Source: Streptomyces huasconensis
GTDB taxonomy: Bacteria > Actinomycetota > Actinomycetes > Streptomycetales > Streptomycetaceae
DNA length: 61,178 nt
Assembly (NCBI GenBank): GCA_004010275.1
Contig: RBWT01000021.1
Coordinates: 1 to 61,178, forward strand
Direction: 5' to 3'
In this document: positions 1 through 7,728 of the stretch, piece by piece
Numbering within the stretch: position 1 is the first letter of the stretch
Layout of the letters: each line of letters opens with the position of its first letter
Position numbers and translations under genes: made by a program
Notes under the pieces: model-generated
Database searches by the model: none
Told to the model about the DNA's origin: nothing
Seen by the model: only the letters and a program-made list of their open reading frames with translations

Positions 1-67
1 GTGGGTGGGAGACATCCGGCGCGGAGCGGCGGGATGGGGGATGCCGCCGGGTCACAGGTACAGGCAA

Positions 68-95
68 GGCCCCCGCCAGCGAGCGGGGGCCTTTT
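68..95 (+). terminator. Rho-independent terminator
   Basis: GGCCCCCGC (68-76) pairs perfectly with GCGGGGGCC (83-91) across a 6-nt loop and is followed by TTTT on the + strand. The T-run suggests it ends a + strand transcript entering from outside the window; it may also serve the - strand pair that ends at 108. Nothing recognisable is seen in bases 1-67. Confidence 0.75.
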
Positions 96-107
96 CCTAC
101 GTGCGGG

Positions 108-401
108 TCACGCGGACAGGTGGCGTTCCACCGTCTCGACCTTGGACGTCAGTCCATCCGTCACGCCGGGACGGATGTCGGCCTTCAGGACGACCGAGAC
201 ACGCGGCGCCCGCGCCTCCACCGCGGCGACGGCACGCTTGACGACGTCCATCACCTCGTCCCACTCGCCCTCGACGGAGGTGAACATCGCATCGGTCCTG
301 TTCGGCAGCCCCGACTCACGTACGACACGGACGGCCTCGGCCACGTACTCGCCGACATCCTCACCGACGCCGAGCGGGGTCACGGAGAAAGCGACGATCA
401 T
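108..401 (-). CDS. MTH1187-family (DUF77) thiamine-binding-like protein
   Basis: A 97-residue protein of the MTH1187/YkoF-like small ferredoxin-fold family, members of which bind thiamine or related small ligands; the role in actinomycetes is not established. It starts [11 protein letters not shown] and carries the family pattern of a central [10 protein letters not shown] segment followed by a [10 protein letters not shown] strand. The ATG overlaps the TGA of the upstream DUF3817 gene (ATGA), so the two are translationally coupled. No signal peptide or membrane segment is visible, so it should be cytoplasmic. The family call is firm; the ligand is inference. Confidence 0.8.
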   Translation of the reverse strand: MIVAFSVTPLGVGEDVGEYVAEAVRVVRESGLPNRTDAMFTSVEGEWDEVMDVVKRAVAAVEARAPRVSVVLKADIRPGVTDGLTSKVETVERHLSA

Positions 402-742
402 GCGTTGACGATCCCTTCCTTGCGGGCGCGCGACGCGATCACCGCGGCCTCGGCCTCCCGCTTCAGCTTGCGCTCGGCGAAGAACCCGCCGGTCGGCAGG
501 ACGGAGAGGACGAAGTACAGGGCGGCGGTCTTGAGGTCCCACTTCGTGCGGTTCCAGGCGTCCAGCCAGAACAGCACGTAGAGGACGAAGAGCACGCCGT
601 GGATCATGCCCATCGCCGGCACGGCATTGAACTCCGTGGTCCGCTTGAGCACCGAGCAGACGAGCAGCAGCAGGAAGGAGACGGCCTCGGGGGCCGAGAC
701 CAGGCGGAGGCGGCGGAGTGCGGAAGCGGTCTTGATGTCCAC
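398..742 (-). CDS. DUF3817 small integral membrane protein
   Basis: 114 residues with a GTG start 5 nt after a GAAGGTGA ribosome-binding sequence. Three hydrophobic segments (about 20-35, 45-62 and 70-90) and a basic C-terminus, with the DUF3817 features [14 protein letters not shown] and [13 protein letters not shown]. The biochemical function of the family is unknown; in other bacteria the domain is found alone or near transport and regulatory genes. It is co-transcribed with, and overlaps by 4 nt, the thiamine-binding-like gene, so a shared role in small-molecule handling is possible but unproven. Confidence 0.75.
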   Translation of the reverse strand: MDIKTASALRRLRLVSAPEAVSFLLLLVCSVLKRTTEFNAVPAMGMIHGVLFVLYVLFWLDAWNRTKWDLKTAALYFVLSVLPTGGFFAERKLKREAEAAVIASRARKEGIVNA

Positions 743-878
743 GGGTCACCTTCGGTGAGTGGGGCGGGGCGGGAAGGGGGGCGGCACACGCTCGGCGGGC
801 CGATCTTGTGAACGCGCGCACAAGCGACCCCATTGTGACATCGGGGTGTTCTCCGGGTTCGCTCAGGGGCCTTCACCC

Positions 879-908
879 TGGTCTGGGTGGGTACGCGACG
901 GCTACCGT
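879..908 (+). promoter_or_regulatory. Putative promoter for leaderless AIM24 operon
   Basis: A TACCGT hexamer at 903-908 lies 6 nt before the GTG at 915, and a TGGTCT hexamer at 879-884 is 18 nt further upstream. No Shine-Dalgarno sequence precedes the GTG. That spacing puts the transcription start at or next to the start codon, the usual geometry of leaderless actinomycete genes. The -35 match is weak. Confidence 0.45.
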
Positions 909-914
909 CGATTC

Positions 915-1553
915 GTGGCTACGTTCCGGCTCCAAGGGAGCAGAGTGCTCGCCGTCGACATGACCGGCGACGCCGTGAAGGCGAAGAACGGCTCGATGGT
1001 CGCCTACGACGGCCAGATGGCCTTCAAGAAGATGTCCGGCGGCGGTGAGGGCATACGCGGCATGGTGACCCGCCGCGTCACCGGCGAGCAGATGACGGTG
1101 ATGGAGGTGAAGGGGCACGGCACCTGCTGGTTCGCCGACCGCGCCACCGAGATCAATCTGGTGCGGCTGAGCGGCGAGAAGCTGTACGTCGAGGCGGGCA
1201 ACCTGCTGTGCACGGACGCCGCCCTGCGCACCGGCACCAGCTTCACGGGCCTGCGGGGCGCGACGCAGGGCAACGGCCTGTTCACGACCACCGTCGAGGG
1301 CACGGGCCAGGCAGCGATCGTCTCCGACGGACCCGCGGTCGTGCTGCGCGTCTCACCGCAGTATCCGCTGACGGTCGACCCGGGGGCGTACATCGCCCAT
1401 CAGGGGGACGTCCGCCAGAGCTTCCAGTCCGGCGTCACCTTCCGCACCTTCCTGGGCGAGGGCGGCGGCGAGGCCTTCCAGATCCGCTTCGAGGGCGACG
1501 GCCTCGTCTACGTACAGCCCAGTGAGCGCACGACGATCGCGGGGGACGTCTGA
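915..1553 (+). CDS. AIM24 family protein, copy 1
   Basis: 212 residues. AIM24 proteins have a beta-rich fold resembling TRAP; yeast Aim24 is a mitochondrial inner-membrane factor, while bacterial roles are undefined. The GTG start is chosen because the protein then opens like family members (ATFRLQGSRVLAV) and a -10-like element sits 6 nt upstream. Core motifs are GSMVAYDGQMAF, a Gly-rich LRGATQGNGLFTTTVEG strand pair and a C-terminal GEAFQIRFEGDGLVYVQPSE. It is first in a tight three-gene operon: the next ATG follows this TGA after one base. No signal peptide is present. Family sure, function unknown. Confidence 0.85.
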   Translation: MATFRLQGSRVLAVDMTGDAVKAKNGSMVAYDGQMAFKKMSGGGEGIRGMVTRRVTGEQMTVMEVKGHGTCWFADRATEINLVRLSGEKLYVEAGNLLCTDAALRTGTSFTGLRGATQGNGLFTTTVEGTGQAAIVSDGPAVVLRVSPQYPLTVDPGAYIAHQGDVRQSFQSGVTFRTFLGEGGGEAFQIRFEGDGLVYVQPSERTTIAGDV

Positions 1554-1554
1554 C

Positions 1555-2205
1555 ATGCCCTTCCGAGAGATCAACGCGAAGATGGTCGAGGCGACGGTCC
1601 AGCCGGGCGTCAAGATCTTCAGCCAGCGCGGCGCCATGCTCGCCTACAAGGGAGACGTCTCGTTCACGCCCAACCTCCAGGGCGGGCAGGGCGGCCTCGC
1701 GTCCATGATCGGCCGCCGGGTGGCGGGCGAGGCGACGCCGCTGATGACCGTCGAGGGCAGCGGCACGGTCCTCTTCGGGCACGGCGGGCACCACATCCAG
1801 GTGATCGGCCTCTCCGGAGACACGCTGTACGTGGAGGCGGACCGCCTGCTGGCCTTCGACGGCACACTCCAGCAGGGCACGATGTTCATGGGCGCGCAGG
1901 GCGGCGTCATGGGCATGGTGCGCGGCCAGGTCACCGGCCAGGGCCTGTTCACCACGACCCTCAAGGGGCACGGCGCGGTCGCCGTCATGGCGCACGGCGG
2001 CGTCATCGAGGTCCCGATCACCCCGCAGCGCCCGGTCCACGTCGACCCCCAGGCGTATGTGGCGCACCACGGCGACGTGCGCAACAAGCTGTCCACGGCC
2101 CTCGGCTGGCGCGACATGGTGGGCCGCGGCTCCGGCGAGGCGTTCCAGCTGGAGCTGTCGGGCAGCGGCGCGGTCTATGTCCAGGCCTCGGAGGAGAAGC
2201 TGTGA
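1555..2205 (+). CDS. AIM24 family protein, copy 2
   Basis: 216 residues, paralogous to its upstream neighbour: AMLAYKGDVSF, GSGTVLFGHGGHHIQVIGLSG, TGQGLFTTTLKGHG and GEAFQLELSGSGAVYVQ occupy matching positions. The ATG lies one base after the previous stop, and the GTG of copy 3 overlaps this gene's TGA, so all three should be made from one transcript by coupled translation. Three different AIM24 paralogues in a row suggests a hetero-oligomer (inference). The ATG start is favoured because it keeps the FREINAKMVEATVQ opening and avoids deep overlap with copy 1. Confidence 0.85.
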   Translation: MPFREINAKMVEATVQPGVKIFSQRGAMLAYKGDVSFTPNLQGGQGGLASMIGRRVAGEATPLMTVEGSGTVLFGHGGHHIQVIGLSGDTLYVEADRLLAFDGTLQQGTMFMGAQGGVMGMVRGQVTGQGLFTTTLKGHGAVAVMAHGGVIEVPITPQRPVHVDPQAYVAHHGDVRNKLSTALGWRDMVGRGSGEAFQLELSGSGAVYVQASEEKL

Positions 2206-3005
2206 ACCCCAACGTCTCGACCCCGGCGGGCGCGCCGCGTCTTCGACCCCATGACGCTGCCGAGCGACGACAACGTCAACGCGTACACCTTCTGTGTGGA
2301 ACTCGCGGGAAGCCAGTGGTTCCTCCAGAAGGGAAAGATGATCGCCTACTACGGGCGGATCGACTTCAACGGCATCGGGCACGGCCGGCTCGACCGGCTG
2401 TCCGGACCAGTTTTCATTCGCCGTTGCACGCAAGTGAGTGGGTGGTGGCGGAGGGCCAGGGCAAGATGCTCCTGGCCGACCGGGCCTTCGACGTGAATTC
2501 GTATGACTTGAATGAGGGCAACCTGACCATTCGCTCGGGCAACCTCCTCGCTTTTCAGCCAACTCTCGCGTTGAAGCAGTCGATCGTTCCGGGGTTTCTG
2601 ACGCTGATCGGGACGGGGAAGTTCGTGGCCGCTTCGAACGGTCCGGTGGTGTTCATGGAGCCGCCGATCCGCGTTGATCCACAGGCGCTCGTGGGGTGGG
2701 CGGACTGCCCTTCACCGTGCCATCACTACGACCACGGTTACCTCACAGGGGTGATCGGAGGCCTGCGGGCACTGACCGGCGTCGGCGGCACCTCCGGAGA
2801 GGAGCATCAGTTCGAGTTCGTGGGCGCCAGCACGGTGCTGCTCCAGTCGACCGAGACGCTCATGTCCGAGCAGGCGACGGGAGGGGTGCCGGACGAGGCT
2901 GGAGTGCCCGGAGGGAGGAGCGCTCCCACTCATTCGGGTCAGCAGCCGGGGGTACCGCGCCTTCCCGGACAACTGGGGGACCTCCAGCGTCGCTTCGGGC
3001 TGTGA
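2202..3005 (+). CDS. AIM24 family protein, copy 3 (two frame breaks)
   Basis: The third and most divergent AIM24 paralogue, about 267 residues once frames are joined. GTG at 2202 overlaps the preceding stop and has a GGAGGAG ribosome-binding site 5 nt upstream. The body is in two frames: TLPSDDNVNAYTFC to GHGRLDRL is in one, and VRTSFHSPLHASEWVV onward is in the other. Joining needs a step near 2235-2250 and a missing G near 2400 (CTGTCC where CTGGTCC fits). The breaks compensate, leaving an intact C-terminus ending LPGQLGDLQRRFGL. I read this as sequence error rather than gene decay. It could be a true pseudogene if re-sequencing confirms both breaks. Confidence 0.75.
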   Translation: MNPNVSTPAGAPRLRPHDAAERRQRQRVHLLCGTRGKPVVPPEGKDDRLLRADRLQRHRARPARPAVRTSFHSPLHASEWVVAEGQGKMLLADRAFDVNSYDLNEGNLTIRSGNLLAFQPTLALKQSIVPGFLTLIGTGKFVAASNGPVVFMEPPIRVDPQALVGWADCPSPCHHYDHGYLTGVIGGLRALTGVGGTSGEEHQFEFVGASTVLLQSTETLMSEQATGGVPDEAGVPGGRSAPTHSGQQPGVPRLPGQLGDLQRRFGL

Positions 3006-3112
3006 GCGGTAGTCTGCGGAGTGTGACGGCGAACGCCTGTGCCCCTCCCCCTTGACCAGGGGGTGCGAGGCGTGTCACAGCCCACCATTCGTTCACCTTT
3101 CAACTTCTTAGG

Positions 3113-3124
3113 TAGAATCGATTC
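3113..3124 (+). promoter_or_regulatory. -10 element overlapped by palindrome (possible MarR auto-operator)
   Basis: TAGAAT at 3113-3118 is a good -10 hexamer 7 nt before the ATG at 3126, with TTCACC at 3092-3097 as a weak -35. The perfect 10-bp palindrome GAATCGATTC (3115-3124) overlaps both the -10 box and the expected transcription start. MarR proteins commonly repress their own gene from such sites; that application here is inference. Confidence 0.45.
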
Positions 3125-3125
3125 C

Positions 3126-3602
3126 ATGGAGACCGAGACGGCCCCGCAGTGGCTGACCGACGAGGAACAGTGCGCTTGGCGCACCCACGTGGAGGTCAAC
3201 CGGATGCTGACATATCAGCTCGAAAAGGACCTTCAGCCGTTCAACCTGACCATGAACGACTATGACATTCTCGTGCATCTCTCCGAATCGGAAGACCTGC
3301 GGATGCGCATGAGCGATCTCGCCGCGGCCACGCTGCAGTCCAAGAGCCGCCTGTCCCACCAGATCACCCGCATGGAGAACGCGGGCCTGGTACGCCGGGA
3401 GAACTGCGAGTCCGACCGGCGCGGCCTCTACACCGTCCTCACCGAGGACGGCATGGAGACCATGCAGAAGGTGGCCCCGCACCACGTCGCCTCCGTGCGG
3501 CGGCACTTCGTCGACCTCGTCTCCCCCGAGGCGCTCTGCGAACTGCACAAGGCCCTGACCCCGATCGCGGAACACCTGCGCTCCCAGCGCGGCAAGCCCT
3601 GA
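3126..3602 (+). CDS. MarR family transcriptional regulator
   Basis: 158 residues with the MarR winged-helix layout: N-terminal dimerisation helices (about 10-45), helix-turn-helix around LRMRMSDLAAATLQSKSRLS, wing around RRENCESDRRGLYTVLT, and C-terminal dimerisation helices. The ATG has no Shine-Dalgarno sequence and lies 7 nt after a -10 box, so the message is probably leaderless. It follows the AIM24 operon by 120 bp in the same direction and is convergent with the histidine kinase gene. The ligand and regulon are unknown; autoregulation through the overlapping palindrome is plausible. Confidence 0.88.
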   Translation: METETAPQWLTDEEQCAWRTHVEVNRMLTYQLEKDLQPFNLTMNDYDILVHLSESEDLRMRMSDLAAATLQSKSRLSHQITRMENAGLVRRENCESDRRGLYTVLTEDGMETMQKVAPHHVASVRRHFVDLVSPEALCELHKALTPIAEHLRSQRGKP

Positions 3603-3632
3603 CCGCTCCGCGGCGACCGGCCGTGCCATCCC

Positions 3633-5068
3633 TCATTCCGCCGACGACTGAGGGCCGGGCAGCCGCAGCTCGAAGAGCGCACCCCCCGACGGCGCCTCCT
3701 TGACCACGAGCGTGCCGCCGTGCCGCGCCGCCACGTCCGCGCCGATCGCGAGACCGAGACCGGCCCCGCCCTCGTCGCGGGTCCGCGCGTCATCCAGCCG
3801 GACGAACCGCTCGAAGATCCGCTCCCGCTCGGCCGGGGGCACCCCGCTCCCGTCATCGGACACCTCAAGGACCGCCCACATGCCATCGGTCCGCGTGGTG
3901 ACCGTGACGCGGGAGCGGGCGTGCCGCTGCGCGTTGTTCAGCAGATTGCCGAGCACCCGCGCCAACTGACCGCGGGAGCCCACCACTTCGACGCTCCTGA
4001 GGTCGGTGTGCACGTCCACCCGGTCCCGGGTGCGCTGCGAGAGCTCCTCCCGGACGAAGGCCGCGAGATCCACGCGCGCCCCGCCGGGCTTCTCGCCGGC
4101 GTCGAGGCGGGCGAGCAGGAGCAGGTCGGCGGCGAGTTCCTGGAGTCGCACGGTGTCCTCCACGGCCCCGTCGACGTCCAGCAACTCCGGGTGCGCCGCG
4201 CCCACTTCGAGCTGCGTGCGCAGCGAGGCGATGGGGCTGCGCAGCTCATGCGAGGCGTCCGCCACGAAGCGCCGCTGACGCTCCACGGAGGTCTCCAGCG
4301 CGGTGAGCGTCTCGTTCGTGGTGCGGGCAGGCGGGCGATCTCGTCGTGCGTGTCCGGCTCGGGCACGCGGCGCGCGAGGTCCTCCGACGCCGTGATCGCG
4401 GACATCTCCGCGGTGATGGCGGCCACCGGGCGCAGCGCCCTGCGCGTCACCAGCCAGGTGACGCCCGCGACGACACCGAGGAGCAGGGGGAAGCCGATCA
4501 GCATGGACGTCAACGCCGTGGAGACGGCGCTCTGTTCGTCGGCCAGGGAGCCGCCGGCATGGACGGTGAGGTCGCCCCTGTCCCGCGTGCTCACCTCGAC
4601 GGCGGCGAAGCGGTAGTCGCCGCTCTCGCCGTCGACGGTGGCGGAGCCGTCGGTGTACTCGGCCTCGTCGTCGATCTCGCCGGTCTCCCCCGGCTCCGGC
4701 TTCTCCCCGTCGCCGTCGCCGTCACCCTGGGGCGGGCGGCTCGCGGGGCGGGGCTTGACCGCGTCGGTGCCGGTGCCGCTGATGCGCTCCAGGTCCTCGC
4801 TGGCCGCGACCAGCCTGCCGTTCTCGTCGACCACTTGGACGGGGGCCTCGTCGCCGTCCGGCAGGTCGAGATCCGCGTACGGGCGGTTGGCCGCCAGTTG
4901 CGAGGCGACCTCGCGGGCGGCGGCGTTCGCCCGGCCGTCGGCCTGGCCGGTGAGGTTGGCGCGCAGCGAGAACAGCACGGCGGCGCCGGCCGCCACCAGG
5001 GCGAGGGCGACGACCAGGCTCGCGCCGAGCGTGGCGCGGGCGCGCACGGAACCGAAGAGCCGCCTCAT
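3633..5068 (-). CDS. Sensor histidine kinase of OmpR-type system (frame break)
   Basis: About 478 residues when joined. Transmembrane helix 1 spans residues 12-35, followed by an acidic extracytoplasmic loop rich in Asp/Glu/Gly, transmembrane helix 2 (about 185-210, MLIGFPLLLGVVAGVTWLV), HAMP, the HisKA box VADASHELRSP with its phospho-accepting His, and HATPase motifs NLLNNAQRH, DDGSG and GGAGLGLAI. One base is missing near 4328 (CTGCCC where CTGGCCC restores EIARLARTTNE), splitting sensor and catalytic parts. Its ATG overlaps the stop of the response regulator gene (ATGA). It should act in the membrane, phosphorylating the regulator encoded just upstream. The stimulus is unknown. Confidence 0.85.
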
Positions 5069-5730
5069 CGCGGGGCCTCCAGGCGGTAACCGGCGCCGCG
5101 CACCGTCTTGATGAGGCTCGCGCCCAGCTTGCGGCGCAGGGTGCTCACGTACACCTCGACGATGTTCGGGTCCCCCTCGTACGCGAAGTCCCAGACGTGC
5201 TCCAGGATGTCGCCCTTGGAGACGACCTCCCCGGCCCGCAGCACCAGCTGTTCCAGGACCGCGAACTCCTTGGCGGTGAGGGTGACTTCGTCCTCGCCGC
5301 GGAAGACGCGGCGCGCGGCCGTGTCGACCTTGAGGTCGCCCAGGGTGTGGACCGGTGACGGGCCGCCGTTGCCGCGGCGGCGCAGCAGCGCCTTCACCCG
5401 GGCCACGAGCACCACGTACGAGAACGGCTTGGTGAGGTAGTCGTCGGCGCCCGTGTCCAGGCCCTCCGCCTCGTCGTACTCGCCGTCCTTGGCGGTGAGC
5501 ATCAGGATGGGCACGTCGTTGCCCGCTGCGCGCAGGGTCGAGCAGATGCGGTAGCCGTTCATGCCGGGCAGCATGATGTCGAGGACGATCAAGTCGTACG
5601 TGCCCTCGCTCGCGCGGTGCATGCCGTCGATGCCGTCATGGACGACGTCGACGGCGTAGCCCTCGGCGGTCAGGCCCTTGGCGAGCGACAGGGCCAGCCG
5701 TTTTTCGTCCTCGACGATCAACAAACGCAT
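5065..5730 (-). CDS. OmpR/PhoB family response regulator
   Basis: 221 residues: receiver domain with acidic pocket (EDE at 7-9), phospho-acceptor Asp51 in LIVLDIMLPG and Lys in YLTKPF, then a winged-helix DNA-binding domain (TLTAKEFAVLEQLV, IVEVYVSTLRRKL, VRGAGYRLE). It is transcribed first in the pair, with the kinase overlapping its stop codon. It is divergent from the PepSY gene, and the shared 179-bp spacer holds paired palindromes that are good candidate targets for this regulator. A leaderless transcript is not indicated. Confidence 0.92.
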   Translation of the reverse strand: MRLLIVEDEKRLALSLAKGLTAEGYAVDVVHDGIDGMHRASEGTYDLIVLDIMLPGMNGYRICSTLRAAGNDVPILMLTAKDGEYDEAEGLDTGADDYLTKPFSYVVLVARVKALLRRRGNGGPSPVHTLGDLKVDTAARRVFRGEDEVTLTAKEFAVLEQLVLRAGEVVSKGDILEHVWDFAYEGDPNIVEVYVSTLRRKLGASLIKTVRGAGYRLEAPR

Positions 5731-5753
5731 GTGTTCAGGGTGGCAGAGCGAAG

Positions 5754-5816
5754 CTGAAGAGTTCTTCAGGAGGCCGAACCTGAAGAAGTCTTCAGGTGGC
5801 TTCAGCTTCTGTTCAG
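5754..5816. promoter_or_regulatory. Paired palindromes and TTCAG repeats, candidate response-regulator operator
   Basis: CTGAAGAGTTCTTCAG (5754-5769) and CCTGAAGAAGTCTTCAGG (5779-5796) are perfect palindromes built on the same CTGAAGA half-site with a 2-bp spacer, their centres 26 bp apart. A further direct repeat, TTCAG at 5801-5805 and 5812-5816, has the 11-bp period typical of OmpR/PhoB binding. The block lies between the divergent response regulator and PepSY genes. Confidence 0.65.
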
Positions 5817-5909
5817 GGTCGTTCGGCCAGATTGGTCCTCATCGAAAGCGAACGGCAGCGGCCCACCGGTCGCGGCCACCCTCGCCCACCGTCTCGGGAG
5901 GAACACCTC

Positions 5910-6626
5910 ATGAAGCGCAACATCGTCATCGCCACCGTCGCCGCCGCGGCCCTGATCACGGGAGGCACCGCCACCGCCCTCGCGACCACCGGCGACGACG
6001 ACAGCGCCGCCAAGAAGTCGAGCGTCCAGCTCAAGGACCACGACCGCAAGGACGACGACCGCAGGAGTGACGACGACGGCAAGGACGACGACCGCGACGA
6101 CGCCGCCGAGAACACCGCGGAGGCCAAGGCCGCCAAGGTGACGGCCGCGGACGCGATCAAGGCGGCCCTCGCGAAGACCCCCGGCACCGCCGTCTCCGCC
6201 GAGCTGGACGAGGAGGACGGCGGCCTGGTCTGGGGCGTCGACATCCTGAAGGGCAACACCTGGCACAACGTCGAGGTGGACCCGGGCACCGGCAAGGTGC
6301 TCGGCACCTGGGTCGACAAGGACGACGACGGTGACGACGCCGCCGACGCCGCCCGGGTGAACTCCGCGCTGAAGGGCTCCGCCACCACCGCCGGTGACGC
6401 CGCGCGCACCGCCGCCGCCAAGGGCACGGTGACCTCCGTGGACCTGGACGACGACGGCAAGGCCGGCGCCTGGGGCGTGGAGACGACCGGGGCCAAGGGC
6501 GCCGAGTCCGAGTGGCACGTCGACCTGAAGACCGGCAAGGTCACCGCGGACCGCACCGACCACGCGGACGACCAGGACGGCCAGGACGACCGTGACGACC
6601 AGAACGACGACGGCTCCGACGACTGA
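5910..6626 (+). CDS. Secreted PepSY-domain protein
   Basis: 238 residues. A cleavable signal peptide is likely (MKRN, hydrophobic VIATVAAAALITGG, Ala-x-Ala near residue 26), followed by a highly charged Asp/Lys linker and two PepSY-like repeats: AIKAALAKTPGTAVSAELD through TGKVLGTWVD, and ARTAAAKGTVTSVDLD through TGKVTADR. PepSY domains are thought to act outside the cell or in the envelope as inhibitory or metal/ligand-binding modules. The C-terminal tail is again Asp-rich, which could bind cations. Ribosome-binding site GGGAGGA lies 7 nt before the ATG. Divergence from a two-component system across shared palindromes suggests it is that system's target, perhaps in a feedback loop (inference). 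Confidence 0.85.
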   Translation: MKRNIVIATVAAAALITGGTATALATTGDDDSAAKKSSVQLKDHDRKDDDRRSDDDGKDDDRDDAAENTAEAKAAKVTAADAIKAALAKTPGTAVSAELDEEDGGLVWGVDILKGNTWHNVEVDPGTGKVLGTWVDKDDDGDDAADAARVNSALKGSATTAGDAARTAAAKGTVTSVDLDDDGKAGAWGVETTGAKGAESEWHVDLKTGKVTADRTDHADDQDGQDDRDDQNDDGSDD

Positions 6627-6641
6627 CCCGCGGGCACACGC

Positions 6642-6681
6642 TCACCCGGTCACCCGGTCACCCGGTCACCCGGTCACCCGG
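6642..6681. repeat. Tandem repeat, TCACCCGG x 5
   Basis: Five perfect copies of the 8-mer TCACCCGG sit between the PepSY stop codon and the following terminator hairpin. No coding or CRISPR character is seen; copy number may vary by slippage. Confidence 0.9.
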
Positions 6682-6686
6682 TCCAC

Positions 6687-6721
6687 CGCCGAGGGCGCGT
6701 CCACGGACGCCGCCCTCGGCG
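6687..6721. terminator. Bidirectional terminator between convergent genes
   Basis: CGCCGAGGGCG (6687-6697) pairs perfectly with CGCCCTCGGCG (6711-6721); the inner CGTC/GACG extends the stem to a tetraloop. It separates the PepSY gene from meaB, which converge here. Confidence 0.75.
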
Positions 6722-6724
6722 CGT

Positions 6725-7681
6725 TCACGCCGTGGTGACCCCCGCGACCAGCTCGTCCGCCGCCGCGTAGGGGTCCAGCTCCCCCGCCACGATGCGCTCG
6801 GCCAGCGCCGACAGCCGCCGGTCGCCGTGCACGGAGCCGATCCGCTCCCGCAGCGCCGTGACCGCGATCGTCTCGACCTCCCGGGCGGCACGGGCGACGC
6901 GCCGCTCGGCGAGGACGCCCCGTTCCTCCATCCACGCCCGGTGCTTCTCCAGCGCCTCGACGACCTCGTCGATGCCCGCGCCCCGCGCCGCGACCGTCTT
7001 CACGATGGGCGGCCGCCAGTCGCCGGGGCCGCGGGACTCGCCGAGGCCGAGCATGTGGTTCAGCTCCCGGGCGGTGGCGTCCGCGCCGTCGCGGTCCGCC
7101 TTGTTGACCACGTACACGTCACCGATCTCCAGGATTCCGGCCTTGGCCGCCTGGATGCCGTCGCCCATGCCGGGTGCGAGCAGGACCACCGAGGTGTCCG
7201 CCTGGGAGGCGATGTCGACCTCCGACTGGCCGACGCCGACGGTCTCCACGAGCACCACGTCGCAGCCCGCCGCGTCCAGGACGCGGATCGCCTGCGGGGC
7301 GGCCCAGGCGAGCCCGCCGAGGTGCCCGCGCGTGGCCATCGAGCGGATGTAGACCCCGGGGTCGGAGGCGTGGTCGGACATGCGGACCCGGTCGCCGAGG
7401 AGCGCGCCCCCGGAGAACGGGGACGACGGGTCGACCGCGAGCACGCCGACCCGTTTGCCGGCCCGCCGGTAGGCGCTCACGAGCGCGGACGTCGATGTCG
7501 ACTTGCCGACACCGGGTGATCCGGTGAGCCCGACCACGTACGCGTGTCCCGCCAGGGGGGCGAGCGCCGCCATCACCTCGCGCAGCTGCGGTGACGCCCC
7601 CTCGACCAGTGAGATCAGCCGGGCCACGGCCCGCGGCCTGCCCTCGCGGGCCTGCGCCACCAGGGAGGGGACGTCCTGCAT
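6725..7681 (-). CDS. meaB: Methylmalonyl-CoA mutase-associated GTPase MeaB
   Basis: 318 residues, full length for the G3E-family MeaB/ArgK chaperone that gates cofactor loading and protects B12-dependent methylmalonyl-CoA mutase. P-loop GSPGVGKST at 54-62, an ETVGVGQSE switch segment, and the NKAD guanine-specificity motif. It lies directly downstream of the thiolase gene on the same strand (48-bp gap) and near the methylmalonyl-CoA epimerase, which fits propionate and odd-chain acyl-CoA catabolism. The mutase itself is not in this window. Start is ATG; no alternative looks better. Confidence 0.93.
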   Translation of the reverse strand: MQDVPSLVAQAREGRPRAVARLISLVEGASPQLREVMAALAPLAGHAYVVGLTGSPGVGKSTSTSALVSAYRRAGKRVGVLAVDPSSPFSGGALLGDRVRMSDHASDPGVYIRSMATRGHLGGLAWAAPQAIRVLDAAGCDVVLVETVGVGQSEVDIASQADTSVVLLAPGMGDGIQAAKAGILEIGDVYVVNKADRDGADATARELNHMLGLGESRGPGDWRPPIVKTVAARGAGIDEVVEALEKHRAWMEERGVLAERRVARAAREVETIAVTALRERIGSVHGDRRLSALAERIVAGELDPYAAADELVAGVTTA

Positions 7682-7728
7682 GAACAGCTCCGTTCGCTAC
7701 GTACGGGACACCGCAGGCCGCGGGGTCG

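Noticed and set aside
6642..6681. Repeat cluster considered as CRISPR or iteron origin
   Set aside because: 8-bp units without spacers, no cas or rep genes nearby, and an intergenic position beside a terminator.
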